Assembly: GCA_021234155.1 (NCBI GenBank)
Contig: JAJEKV010000310.1
Location: 250,001-314,000, forward strand
DNA: 64,000 nt
Source: Isoetes taiwanensis
Lineage: Eukaryota; Streptophyta; Lycopodiopsida; Isoetales; Isoetaceae
Reading direction: 5' to 3'
The position numbers and the translations under genes are program-made. The notes below the pieces were generated by a model. That model had not been told where the DNA came from. It saw only the letters and a program-made list of their open reading frames with translations, and ran no database searches. Position 1 is the stretch's first letter, and every line of letters starts with the position of its first letter. Of this stretch, positions 34,878 to 47,652 are shown piece by piece.

Positions 34878-36487
34878 AATGTAAAAATATTGCATGCAAA
34901 AATGACACACTTCTATTGCATAAGAGTGCAAAAGATTGCCAAATTATATGCTAAATGCAACATTGACACCGGGCGCTAGAAGACAAAGGAATGTCGAGAA
35001 ATGCCAGGAATGATGAGCTAATATTGCACAATCAATAGGTATGGAGGCTTGGAGGTATTCGATGAGCGACAGGGCTATAGGGATTGTTCCAATGTGCCAG
35101 ATAAGTTATGTGATTTGGCATGAAGTAAAAGAGTGTGTATATGGTGCCTGACCAAAGGTATGTGGTCCATCCACTATGGGGTTACGAAGTTCCTGCACTT
35201 TGCACTTTGCAGATACTGGGCACGCGCAAGAATTACCAAGGAATCTCCTCACATCCCCCTACTCTGTTAAAGTTGTGTGCTTTTCCAAAGAAAAGCCCCC
35301 CTTTGCCTAACTCTTTTTTCATGAACCGTTCCCCATTTCAATGACCTAAATGTATAGTGCTGCTTCAATTATTACTTGCCTTGCCACCATCACTTTGTCA
35401 CAAGTTGTCTTACTGCATTGTGCCACTTGTCCCCTTCTATGCATCATTCCATCATTGTGCCATTTGTTCCCTCTATGTATGATTACATCATTGGTACAGG
35501 GCGGCGCCGTAGTTTTTATACTTCAGCAGTTCTGTGTATCATTCATGTACTAGGCAGGTCGTAGTTTGTACTCGAACTCAATACATACTTTTTCTTTATC
35601 CTTCCTACTTTTCTAAAGATGTATAATCTTATGTCATATAACGCTTTTTGGTCGATTGAGACATGAGCAACTAATGTCTAGCATTGTGGGCAATGTCTTT
35701 GTCTTTGTTTCGAAAGCTATTGCACCAATGCATTAAACTTTAGGCGAATCATTTCTTACGTTCATTAACATATAAGAAAAGTAAACTTTAAAATTGTAAG
35801 ATGAAACTCGTCAATGTGATTACCCCTGCATCTCAATATCGATGTCCCTTCCTAATTTTTCCGCATTGCAATCTTTTTCTCTGTTTACACGCCACGAGTC
35901 CTCGAGACCATCTACTTCGTTAAAAATGCCAAGGCAACAAGAATGGAGGATGATATGCACATGTCAAACCAAACACTAAGAAAAATGAGACCTGGCTTAT
36001 TACATGGTGTCCTACATTAGTATGAACGTCAAGTCAAATTCACTATGAGAGAATCCACTATGAAAAAATACTACATGTATCAATTTAATATTTATCATTA
36101 AACATGACCTCCTAAATATTTCCCATTGAATTACGGGATCGAGAAGTTCTTTAAGCATGAAATTGTGCTCTATAGTTGGGATCTCGTGGTCACACCAATA
36201 TTTGGAAGATCATGAAGTTCGAACACCAATGTTTGCACGAGATAAAATCATGAAGGTCAACTCCCACATAAGTGAAATATCAATGTATGTCGAAGTGCAC
36301 ACGCATTTTGCTGTTTTCTTCATTAACACCGATTATCTTATACACAAGGTTTATCTTTTGCATAGGGCATCTTTTGCACTAACTCGAACAAAAAAAAAAT
36401 GTTCTGGGTGGCCTTGGCAGTTGTGATAAATTTCTTGTATAAATAAACTATCCTACCATCCATAGATGCACAAACCACATTCCACAG
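34878..36487. other. gene-free stretch upstream of the pectin methylesterase
   Basis: This must contain the promoter of the minus-strand pectin methylesterase gene, but no TATA box or other element can be singled out with confidence. No other coding content is recognised. Confidence 0.4.
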
Positions 36488-36940
36488 TTTCAATTAAATT
36501 TCCCCTAAAACCCCCTTTGGTTTGGGTGCATATTCACACGGGGTGTGACTCCGAGCATCGAGAGTTGTCGGATGGACATATTACTAAGTTATTCTAGAAT
36601 CTTGACCATACATAGCGATCTTCGTTTGTAGGGTATGCTTGTACAAGTTTTTGTATACTGTATAATGAGGTTTAAAAAATACTATAAGATTTGAGGTATT
36701 ATATTAAATGGTTTTGATTTCATATGTGTATTATATGGTGTTGCGAGTGTAAGAACGGCTCTCCTTGTCCAGAGTCACCCCCGTGTGAATATACCAAGGA
36801 ATTTAATTTGAAACTGTGTGATGTAATGGTCTGTGTTATTTCTAAATTTTTTGACCCCTTCGGGGCTTCAACACGACCATTACATTCACCCCTTGTTTGA
36901 CACATGCACCCAAACCAAAGGAGGTTTCAGGGGGAATAAT
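36488..36940. mobile_element. MITE copy 2, diverged
   Basis: It shares 'cccctttggtttgggtgcat', 'attcacacgggg' and the internal 'catacatagcgatc.tcgtttgt.gggtatgc' with copies 1 and 3. The right side is rearranged: a second inverted 'tgcacccaaaccaaaggagg' lies at 36,905-36,925 beyond an internal 'ccccttcgggg' hairpin. Confidence 0.7.
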
Positions 36941-37850
36941 ATAGTCATTATTATTATTATGTGTTTTGAGGGGGAATCATATAGTCATTGTTTAATATGT
37001 GAATTCTATTTAAGAGAGAAAAATGTCATGCTCCTTCGAGGCCTAAATAACATGAAAACTAGAAAGAATTCCGGCTTAGTGATACGATAGGATCAAAATA
37101 TTCATTGATGTCGTATAATACCATGATAGACAAATGGAAATCCATTTTTTATTATCAAATGCTTCCCTTTTGACTATAATATAATAGGCAAGCTTAGTCC
37201 TAAATAAGTATGCAATCCAGTACACCCAAGCCAAGGTAACAAACTTCAGCTTCCATGTTATATAGACGTTAGTAGAAATGCAGGGCACACTTTCTATGGC
37301 ATATGACTTCATTGCACTGCATATGCTTGTACCAAGTCCTTAGAAAAGCTCTCCCTTGCAGCAACCTCCTCTATAACTAAAGAGAGCAACATGCTATTAT
37401 TATATAATATAATCACATGTAAGTGGTATATTTCGTCGAGCATACCAGATTGAAAATGGAAGAAAAATATCTCCCATTCACCATAGCATGGCAATAAATT
37501 TTGCTAGAGTAATATACACCTCTAGAAGGTAATGAACAAGATGACGGTGCAAATGCACTAATAACTTGCGTTTGCACTAATAAAAAGCATTTTTCAAAGA
37601 TTCCCTAAAATACCCTTAAATTCAGCCACTTTTGGGGGGTCAATTAAAAAAATGACCCTAAATTTACGGTTGGTAGCTATTTTAGGGTCAAAATTACCAA
37701 AAGTTGGCGTCTTGTTAATTTGACATCCCCATTTTAAATGAGAAAAATAATAATCTAATTTAGTTGTTTCGGGACACATTCAAAAGTGGCAAAATGAAAC
37801 AAAGCAGCAAATTCTTGACAAATTTTGAAGACAAAAACATTAAAATGGAG
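36941..37850. other. gene-free stretch
   Basis: No gene is seen. A weak foldback around 'ggggggtcaattaaaaaaatgaccc' lies at 37,634-37,660. This may include the outer end of the older transposon, but no terminal repeat was matched to the 58-kb side. Confidence 0.35.
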
Positions 37851-37887
37851 CCGTATGCATTTTCTATTGCTCAAGGAGCAGCACACA

Positions 37888-37966
37888 TGCTATGCGCGCA
37901 TGGGCAAGGCACAAAAATAAAAAACACAAAAGAAACAAAAATTGCAAAATGCTATGCGCGCATAGC
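37888..37966. repeat. palindromic subterminal-type repeats CTATGCGCGCATAG, left cluster
   Basis: Two copies: tatgcgcgcatggg near 37,891 and a perfect 16-bp palindrome gctatgcgcgcatagc at 37,951-37,966. Related copies lie at 55.4-55.6 and 57.3-58.1 kb and apparently nowhere else in the window. They therefore bracket the interrupted transposase gene. Repeated short palindromes near both ends of a DNA transposon are typical transposase-binding sites. Confidence 0.65.
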
Positions 37967-38033
37967 AGGGATCCTAAGTTTGAAAGACAAACATTGTACA
38001 AACTAGTCATGTACAGCTGTACAAATACTCAAA

Positions 38034-38381
38034 TTACACGAGTAGCTTACGGCCTTTAAGAAGAGCAGGTATTGGAATGTCGTCATACTCATCAACTCCT
38101 TCACACTGGTCATCACTCTCCTCATTGTCACTCTCCTCATTGTCGCTTGAAGTGGTGGAAGAGCTAACCGCCGGAATGCTATCCTCATCTTGTTCAGCTT
38201 CGTCCTCGCTATCCTCGCAGAAAGACTTCAGCAAGTTTACTGTTGTTCTGCGGAGTCTGTTATCAACCTTTAACGTAAAACCGTAAGCCAAGACTTGAGT
38301 TTCAGCCAGGTCCAGTTTGTCTAAGCGATTCTTATTCATTGTTTTCCTTCTCTTCTTAAAAGGAATTATCACAGGATCATA
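38034..38381 (-). pseudogene. 3' part of the interrupted DUF7869-like transposase gene
   Basis: C-terminal coding part of the gene whose 5' part is at 54,009-56,867. It reads YDPVIIPFKKRRK, then NKNRLDKLDLAETQVLAYGF, and ends in an acidic Ser/Asp/Glu tract and a stop at 38,034. The 15.6-kb element at 38,382-54,005 separates it from GRY on the other side; the tyrosine codon TAT (ATA on the plus strand) is the duplicated target. Deleting the insertion with one ATA copy gives GRYDPV with no frame change. The acidic tail and basic KKRRK patch fit a nuclear DNA-binding protein, but function beyond that is inference. Confidence 0.75.
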
Positions 38382-38880
38382 CACAAGGCACCCAAAAATT
38401 TAACCACTATAATAAAACACTGGAAAACCACGATAGATGTGGTTTTTTATGTTAAAATTTTCATTCTTAACAAAAACCACATAACATAGTGGTTTTTATA
38501 ACTAGTACGTGGTTATTTATGTTGCTTTTTTGTTATAGCGTGGTTTACTAAAACCGAGATTAGTTTATTACATAGTTTCTAGCATCAATGGTGGCCATTC
38601 ATGTTAGTTTTCTAATGTTGCATGGTTTATTATATCAACAGTGGTTTGTATCATGGTTTTTCAACATCACTTTAAATATGGCAATGGTTGTTTATGTTGG
38701 TTTTCTATTGTTACAAAGTTGAAGTAGTTTATGGCGTGGTTTTCTATATCAAGTTACATGCCATGGTGGTTAGTCATGCTAGTTTTCTATATCATGATGT
38801 ATGTTATAAAATGGTTGTGGTTTGTGCCATAGTTTTAGTACCAAGTTAATTGTCATGGTAATTATTTATAGGCATTCAAC
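38382..38880 (+). repeat. left TIR and subterminal repeat region of the CACTA-like element
   Basis: After the 13-bp TIR come more than ten degenerate copies of 'gtggtttttat / atggttttct / aaaaccac' in mixed spacing, with no coding potential. The mirror region is 53,590-54,005. Such clusters bind the element's accessory protein in known CACTA elements. Confidence 0.75.
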
Positions 38881-39972
38881 TAAAAGGATGTGGCTATCCA
38901 TAATGATTACTCCAAAAAAATAGGTGTCATAATTAATGACTATCAAAGCACTATAGATATTTTTTTTTAAGGCATTGTAGACTTTATTCAAATATCAAGC
39001 AAACCAGTATATGAAAAAAAATGTAGGGGGACTCTGTAATCTTACCTTACCAAACATCCAACTGTACCTTCAATGAGAACAACAACCACAAACATGGAGG
39101 AGCTCTTACCACACCAAGTATGTAATACATGACCATGGTTTGAGCCATAGACCATCAAGCCTTAAGGGATGCCCTCGGCTCCCATCCCCAATGAACAAGT
39201 GTACGCAAGAACTTGGAATGTTGGAATGTTGGTCTGAGCTGGGCATTTATAGATGCTTTAACTAGCAAGCATATGTCACAATCCTGACAGAAGGAAGGAT
39301 GTTGGCTAATGCAAATAGGGCCGAGGCCTAGAGTAAATACAAAAATTTCTACACTAGTTTGGTTACCATGTTGTAATCCAAGCTATAGAGCTAAGACGGA
39401 TTGATGATATCCATTGTCAAAGATCACATATCACCCATGATTTCCATAGTGGATTGCCTAGATTTTAATTGTAGGAGTAAGTTGATATTTCTTGAAAAAA
39501 AAAATGGAGCTATTTCTGTCAGAGGATACACAATTTTCGTTGGATGGAAAGCCAATGCGTATGCACCATATTAATTTTAATAGCATTTCTACATTGTTAC
39601 TATAATGTTCCAATAGCATACCGCAATTTATGAAGTTCCAACATTGTTACTATGAGTTCCAATATATATACCCATAATTGAAGTACAATTTGGTCTCGTA
39701 GATCCAATGGCTTTTTAATTACCTCTTTCCTTCGTATAAGCATCAAGAAAATATTGTCAAACGAAAAAGAGCCTTCATAATGTGATTGTAATTGTAACGT
39801 GTTACATAATCAAAAGTCATGGGTTGAACATCCTATATTATTATTATTATGTTCTAATTTATCTTCATTTGCCCCTTTCATGTTAGAGTGCTTTGTTTGG
39901 TGCTAGCTTTGTGTTCAGAGGAAGCCAAAGATGGGTTAGAAGTTCCTGCGTGGATGGCGATAGTTGTAACAG
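38881..39972. other. gene-free stretch inside the CACTA-like element
   Basis: Nothing recognised; AT-rich, short frames only. Confidence 0.4.
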
Positions 39973-40408
39973 AAACCATTAACACAAAACTAACATTATT
40001 AACACAACCATTGCATTTAACACATTTAAATTAAAATCCCCCTTAAACCCCCTTTGGTTTGGGTGCATATTCACACGGGGGGTTACTTCGGCAACGAGTC
40101 GCCTCGGATGGGCATATTTGCCCTTTATTCCAAAATCTGGACCGTACATAGCGATCCTCGTTTGTGGGGTATGCATGTACAAGTTTTTGTATAATCGTAT
40201 ATTAAGGTTTGCAAAATACTATAAGGTTTGAGAGAATGTACTTAATGGTGTTAATTTTGTACATGTATTGTAAATTTTTGAGGCTCTCGGCGCCCTACGT
40301 AACCGCGGTGAATATGCACCCAAACCAAAGGGGGTTTAAGGGGATTTTAATTTAAATGTGTTAAATGCAATGGTTGTGTTAATAATGTTAGTTTTGTGTT
40401 AATGGTTT
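39973..40408. mobile_element. MITE copy 3, complete
   Basis: This is the best preserved of three copies. TIRs of about 110 bp run inward from 'aaaccattaacacaaaacta' (39,973) and its complement ending at 40,408. They share 'cccctttggtttgggtgcatattcacacggg' in blocks with copies 1 and 2. There is no coding sequence. Being inside the CACTA-like element, it arrived before or after that element's insertion, which the sequence cannot order. 'gaggtgctcaaatta' just downstream is also next to copy 1. Confidence 0.8.
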
Positions 40409-41283
<875 letters not shown>

Positions 41284-41599
41284 TTAAAAAAAGAATGCAT
41301 AAAGTTCTCCACAAAAAAATAAGTAATTGTTCGTGCTTGAAGCTAAAATGCTCTTACTTTCTTGCCCGAATCGTACCGCTCTTGCTCCACAATGTAGTCA
41401 TGCCTATCGTGCGGGGATGTTTGATGCAACATTACCCTTTGGGAACAAATCCATTGAGAAAATACAAGAACTTCGGATGTCTTAGGTCTATAAACACCCG
41501 GGATATCTTACCATTAAGCATGTTGGCACTCAACCTAATTTCCACAAGGTCGCTTAAGTTTCCAAACTCAAGCAGGAACATAGCCGGACATAGATTTTT

Positions 41600-44500
41600 G
41601 CTCGAATATCAACACTTTGATTGCTTTGGAGACATAAAAATCGCATGTCCTTGTAGAGCCTGCATGGGTGTTTTTATTGGTGGTGTACAATTCAAGATGT
41701 CGCGACATAGGGTGATTAACGGTCTTGATCGTCCTTCATCGTGGCGTTTTGGGCGCCGATCCTTTTTTCCCCAGGCCGCCAAAATTTCCCAACCTCAGGA
41801 ACGCTCGATCCGTAACCAATTCGGGGAAGATCGGGATTTTGTTGTCCATGTCACGATCCACGGTATGTAGCCGCTTGGATGGTGTTTGGAATTTGGAATT
41901 GGCGGGCAAATTTCCCAAGGAATGTTTTTGTTTGGGAAAATGCAGCTGCTGTTTTCTTTTCCAGAATTCTTCCAATGCAGGCGAATTGGCCAGATCTCTT
42001 CCGTTTATCCATTGCAAGGAATGGAGTACTGTTTGATCCAAACAATCTATTCTCCAGTTTGCATAATCTTCAAGAGCAGTCCCACCAATTCAAGGAGCTA
42101 TGTGGTCGTCTGGCTTCCAAGATTGCTCAACCTATACAACAATCTTTTGTCTATGGGGCGACTCCATATACTCAGCCTATACAACAATCTTTTGTCTATG
42201 AATGCTTTGCTGGTAATCAGCTCTTCAGCATGCCATGGGAATTTTATTTTGATTCTTGAATTTCTGTTTCCTAATTTGCAGAAGAAGTGGAGGATACAAA
42301 CGTTCCTACATATGATGATACTTGTGTTGATTATGTACATGACATCCAAAATCAGCACATGCAGGACTCAGTGGAAGCAGGTACATTCTTTCATGTGCAG
42401 TTGTTTTTTAGGCAGTCTGTTTTATGTAGTGCTTAATTTATTTCATATGTAGTGCTTTATTCTGAGTATTGTTTACTATTTGCAGAATATGAAACAGTTG
42501 AAGCGGTACATTCTTTCATGTCTGCAGTTTTTTTAGCAATGCTGTTTTATGTAGTGCTTAATTTATTTCATATGTAGTGCTTTATTCTGAGTATTGTTTA
42601 CTATTTGCAGAATATGAAACACAGATTGAAGCAGGTACATTCTTTCATGTGCTTTTTTTTAAGCAACTTTTTTTATGTAGTGCTTAATTTATTTCATATG
42701 TAGTGTTTCATTTCGGTATTGTTTACTATTTGCGAGAATATGAAACACGGATAGAAGATAGTTTGTTACTCTGGGGAAAATCGGTCTGCAGAAAAAGAGA
42801 AGGCAACAGAGAGAGCAAGAAAGAGAGCAAGGGAAGCCGAATTGAAGGAAGAGGACAAAGAATTAGAAGAGAATGTTTTTCAGAAGAGAAGAAAACAACA
42901 ACTGTCGTCGAGGTTGATTGCAGACCATGCTAATGAGGTATGTCATAAAGTTTCAAAGAATGAGAGGAAAGAAGTTCTTCAAGGTCTTTGCTAAGTTCTT
43001 TGCCGAATTTGAAATGTTAAAATTGAAAGAAGTAGACACAATGAGAAAGATAGTTAACAACCTCAAGAATTCTCTTGCAAACCATAAGCATGCGGATCTC
43101 ATTGATGTACTTACAACAAGGACCTCGACCATGGTATATCTTTGTTGTCCTGTGCACTAATTGTTTGGGAACTTCCAAGTGCCTAAACTTGAATAGAAGA
43201 TATGTGACAATGGATTCGGAGGAGAAAAACAGCAGAATTGGTGATGACCCATGGTCAATGTTCAAAAAGAAACCCGGATCGATAAACTAAAAAGAAAAAC
43301 AAAGCAGTAAATTAGTAATTGATTTTTGGACTCATCGGAGAGTGTCACCAGTGTCACCATGCAAGAAACATGTTATTAAGATAAGATAATGCATGCTCTA
43401 CACTTCTTGGAAGGCGAGGTTGGTTTTATTCTTTTAAGTTTATAATTCATTTGTTTACAATGCTAATGTGCTTGTTACTTTTAATGCAATGTTCTTTTTA
43501 TGCTAGTTTTGAAAAGAATATCCAAAATTGAAGTTTCATTCTCGACTTTTTCGTACCTTTGAAACCTCCATTTGTTCGAAAAGTAAAGGACGGGGAGACT
43601 TGTTGTTGTGTGTATCATATGAGACTAGATTATGTTAGACAAGCCTTCGAACAAGATTAGGTTGGATACAAAGATTCATGGTCTTGATTGTAGTTGTACT
43701 TGTTACTGTTTGTGGTCTTTGGAGCAAAGTGTGAAGCTAATACTAAGACCTACAAATCTTCAAGTGATTTGTGGAGGTCAATTGTATGTTCAAGGACATT
43801 GCGGATGAGTGGTATACTCATAATTGCATGTTCTTTGAAATGCTTGTTTGTGGCCCATCTAAGTTACCTATGTGTCCAAAAGAATTAAGCAAGGCTGCAG
43901 GGCATTTAGTAGATTGGAAAACTTTTGATAGGGTGGGTGATGTGCATTTCCTTTCTGATTTTGTGATTTATTAAACTAATCATTGCTTTGCTTTTTTAGG
44001 TTTATGAATCGACAAAAAGAACACGATGGCAAAGGTGGGACAAAGGTGGTTCCAAAGCACATTGTGAAGTTTGGTATACAAGACGAATTCAACAGCAGAT
44101 GTGATGTCATATGCTAAAAATATTTTAACTGAATTCATTCCCCATAATTATGAGGCTAGATGGCAGGCAAAACAATTCAGAGATTGTTTAGGCACTTTCC
44201 CAGAAAGCACAGTGGTATCTGTCATTGATTTCGTTGAAAACTATACCTTCAAGATACAACAAGAAATCCAAAGCTTACATTGGAGAAATGACCAATGCAC
44301 AATACTTGTGCACATCACTTATAGGCATGCAACTGCAAAAGAGATGGAGGATAATTCATTATGCAAAGGTGATAGGAATATCATCAAGGAGGCACACTTT
44401 TACATTTCGGATGATAGGGAGCATGACACCCTGTTTGTCCAACACTGTCTTAACAAGCATGCTGATTACTTGGCCAACAAGGAAGTCAAATACAACAACC

Positions 44501-45545
44501 ATATAATGTGGTCAGATGGCTGCTCATCTCAGTTCAAGGGTGCAAGAAATTTCTATTTTCTTGGTAGATTTTATAAGGTATCAGGCATTCAATTCCACTT
44601 TGGAACTACTTTGCATCATATCATGGAAAAGGTAAATTCAATGTCTCATTAAAATTTGGAATCGCAAAACATTAAAGATAGTTGTTTGTTACCTTGCGAG
44701 GGGAGCATGATGGGGCGGTCTTTTATCGAAGAGAGCACTCACCCATGAAATGTTGAAAAGAAATTCCAAACCTTTAAGAAATGCCCGAGGCGTTGTTCAA
44801 TTACGCACGCGAGCACTTCAAAGATTCGACAAACATAGGTACTGCATATGTTAATGAAGACTATTGTACCGATCTTCTTTGTACCAACTTCTTTAATACC
44901 AACTTCTTTGTACCGATCTTCTTTGTGGTAAACATTACTAACTGTAACAAACTATTAATTGTTTTTAGGTACTTTTGGGAGATAAAGATTGATGAAGTAA
45001 GCAGAGTTGAGCGGTTTGGTTTGTGCTACTTTATCGGGGTCTAGTAAATTCCATAGCATCGGTCGATAAACTCAAGGATGCTACTCAAGTTGCACATATG
45101 AATTACTTGTGCTTTTGTCATGATTGTTGGTTGGGTAAGTAATGGTAAGTGCATAAACAAAAATAGAATAGGTAGCTGGACTTTTCAGAATTAAGACCGG
45201 GGATTCAAGATGATCTTTGCGGATTGTGGATGGGCGGTCTATGAGGGGATCTTTGAGTGGAAATCAGATATTATTGATGTAGGGGAGAACTTTGGTGGTT
45301 GCTCCAAACAACAACAAAGAAAAGGTTGACTTCTACATCTTAAAGTGCACTATACCTAAGCATGTTGTAGAGAAGGCCTACAAAGACCCATGGGGCCAAA
45401 AATTTGGGAGGAGGGAAGTCGTTGTGACGAGGCAAGTTTTATAAAGCGGTAGGAGACAACAAATATGAGTGCTTGAATATGAGCAGTGACCTGCGGTGTT
45501 TATAGCCACCTAGTTGTTTCATGCAATTTTGAAATGAAAGATGTG
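41600..45545 (+). CDS. transposase gene of the CACTA-like element (RNase H-like, SDG..SQFK family; spliced, decayed)
   Basis: This is probably the element's DNA transposase. The start is uncertain. An early exon has a CPC..C motif (IACPCRACMGVF, about 41,650) followed by a possible exon QPIQQSFVYECFA ending at a donor near 42,220. Then come EEVEDTNVPTYDDT (42,278-42,380), duplicated micro-exons (42,486-42,735) and a charged coiled-coil (EKEKATERARKRAREAELKE, 42,780). Next is KPPFVRKVKDGETCCCVYHM (43,560), and DFVENYTFKIQQEIQSLHW (44,230) with a likely first catalytic Asp. IMWSDGCSSQFKGARNF (44,505) holds a likely second, and RGEHDGAV (44,695) a likely third acidic residue. SGSSKFHSIG and NYLCFCHDCW follow, then a BAH-like tail NKEKVDFYILKCT (45,310). 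Frame breaks near 42,950, 44,720, 45,050 and 45,440 suggest decay beyond introns. I know this motif series from unnamed TE proteins across eukaryotes. The catalytic assignment is inference. Confidence 0.7.
42381..42735 (+). repeat. tandemly triplicated intron plus 20-24-nt micro-exon
   Basis: Three ~105-bp intron copies (42,381-42,485, 42,506-42,610, about 42,635-42,735) each start 'gtacattctttcatgt' and, except the last, end 'tttactatttgcag'. Between them lie micro-exons of 20 nt (42,486-42,505) and 24 nt (42,611-42,634) encoding variants of EYETQIEA. A fourth exon copy (EYETRIED) starts after 'tgcgag' at about 42,736. The 24-nt copy keeps the phase; the 20-nt copy shifts it by one. Splice sites, not just exons, were duplicated. 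Confidence 0.75.
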
Positions 45546-45675
45546 GGATGTAATATGTTTGAATTGGAAGGCGATGTCCATGAAAACATACTTGAAAGTT
45601 CTTGAGACTTGCTCACATATATTAGCACAATGTGATGTTGCTAGCGGCGGCAATCAGCCAGAACAAAACAACGAG

Positions 45676-46045
45676 GTAAGTCAAGAGACAACTTTCGGCT
45701 GACCAAGTCGGCCCGAGGCAAGGTGGCGATCAAGTCAACAGCCAAGTCGGCGGGTAAGTCAGCGAACAAGTCGATAGACAAAGTGGCAGAGCAAATGTTA
45801 GCCAAGTCGGGCCGAGGCAAGGTGGCGCCAAGTCAGCGACCAAGTCGGTGACAAGTCAAGCGGAACAAGTCGGCGGAGACAAAGTGGCGGGCAAATCGGT
45901 AGCCAAGTCGTGAGGCAAGGTGGCGGCCAAGTCAACGACCAAGTCGGAGACAAGTCGGAACAAGGTGGCGAGCAAATCGATAGCCAAGTCAACGGCCAAG
46001 TCATCGGGCAATATGGCAGCCAAGTCATCCAAGTCTAAAATAACC
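45676..46045 (+). repeat. minisatellite of 'caagtcggcg / caaggtggcg' units
   Basis: About 25 irregular copies of an 11-17-bp unit (caagtcggc, caaggtggcg, aagtcaacg). Minus-strand open frames rich in Leu/Asp/Pro are repeat artefacts. Confidence 0.8.
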
Positions 46046-46156
46046 AAAAGATTAGACAAGTGACCAACTCAATTAACAATAAAACCATACAATTGACAAT
46101 TTCATTCCAACAATTTCATTGACAATTTAAACTTGTAAATGCCAAGAACAAAATAA

Positions 46157-46630
46157 AACCATTGTTTAATGCAAATGGGTTCAAACCATTGGTTAATGTA
46201 AATGGGTGCAAACCATTGGTTAATAAAACCATTGGTTAATGCAAATGGTTAATGCAAATGAGTTAATATCATTGGTTAATATCATTGGTTAATCAAAATA
46301 AAACTATTGGTTAATATCATTGGTTAATCAAAACAAAACCATTAGTTAATGCAAATGGTTAATGCAAATGAGTTAATATCATTGGTTAATATCATTGGTT
46401 AATCAAACCATTAGTTAATACCATTGGTTAATATCATTGGTTAATACCATTGGTTAATAAAACCATTAGTTAATGCAAATGGTTAATGCAAATGAGTTAA
46501 TATCATTGGTTAATATCATTGGTTAATCAAACAATTAGTTAATACAATTGGTTAATATCATTGGTTAATACCATTGGTTAATATCATTGGTTAATAAAAC
46601 CATTAGTTAATGCAAATGGGTTTGGTTAAT
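46157..46630 (+). repeat. minisatellite of 'attggttaata / gcaaatggttaat' units
   Basis: More than 30 copies of a 12-14-bp unit (ccattggttaat, atcattggttaat, gcaaatggtt), arranged in nested higher-order repeats of about 110 bp ('gcaaatgagttaatatcatt' recurs three times). No coding is seen. Confidence 0.85.
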
Positions 46631-47652
46631 TCTATGCTTATCTAAATCTAATGGTCATCTAAGTCTATGATTATCCACTTCAATGGTGGAAATTCAATGG
46701 TATCAGAATCGATCCAATGATCTTAAATTTAATTTTCAGCAATAACATCAATGATCTCACATAACATCAACAAGGTGGATATATAAATATATTGATTCAT
46801 AGAACTTTGTATACAAAATTGAACCAAGTACAAAATTGGAGGATGCTTAAAAGACAAAATTGCATCCCATCTTCAATAACTTAAATCACTTCATAGGTAT
46901 GATAGCATATTAGAAGATTAGAAGTTCCCACAGTCAGAAGATACAACTTACTTTTTTTCTTTTTTAAACCTTTGCGGCATATATGCCCTGCAAAAGTGGA
47001 GTCCATTTTCCTCCTCATTGTGCGGAGAAGAAATAACATCTTCCTTTTGGACAATGTCGTTTGCTTTTAAGCGATATAAAAAGGAAACACATCGAAGAAA
47101 ACATAATCAAACAACCCGGCAACCACATGTTACGTGACTTACCAATGTTCAACATTTGGCACCGGCATCATGAACATCGGCAACATGAACATCGACACCG
47201 GGCAAATCCTTCATCGGGTTTCGGGCAAATCCTTCATCGAGGTTTCTTGGCATAAAAGTTGGCTCCTTAAGGTTGGCGCTCTTGAAACAATTTTAAAGAG
47301 AAAGATTTAAAGTCGGCGACTTTAACTATCTAAGTAATGAAGGTCAAACATACAATACCTTTGGATTTGCTCTTGAGTGGACTGCCAAAAGCTTCTTCAC
47401 CTTCATCGCACATAGTCCATCCATTAAGAATTGCATGTTGATATCTTTCCACGGTGAAGAAGAACAAACAAGATCAACATAATATGAGACAATAATAGCA
47501 TCACAATATGAAAACACTCACCTTTATTTACTACATGTTTGGGAGACTTTGGGCTCTGCTTAGCTTCATCTGCATGTCATAGTCAAATAGAATCCGGCAC
47601 TCAATAAGCACAAAGTCAATAAGCACAAACTTACTCTCAAGTACTTTCTTTC

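Noticed and set aside
37890-37966. CRISPR-like or bacterial palindromic repeats
   Set aside because: The palindromes are few, irregularly spaced and lie in a plant transposon context; there are no uniform spacers.
45798-46059. Minus-strand Leu/Asp/Pro-rich frames
   Set aside because: They are translations of the caagtcggcg minisatellite.
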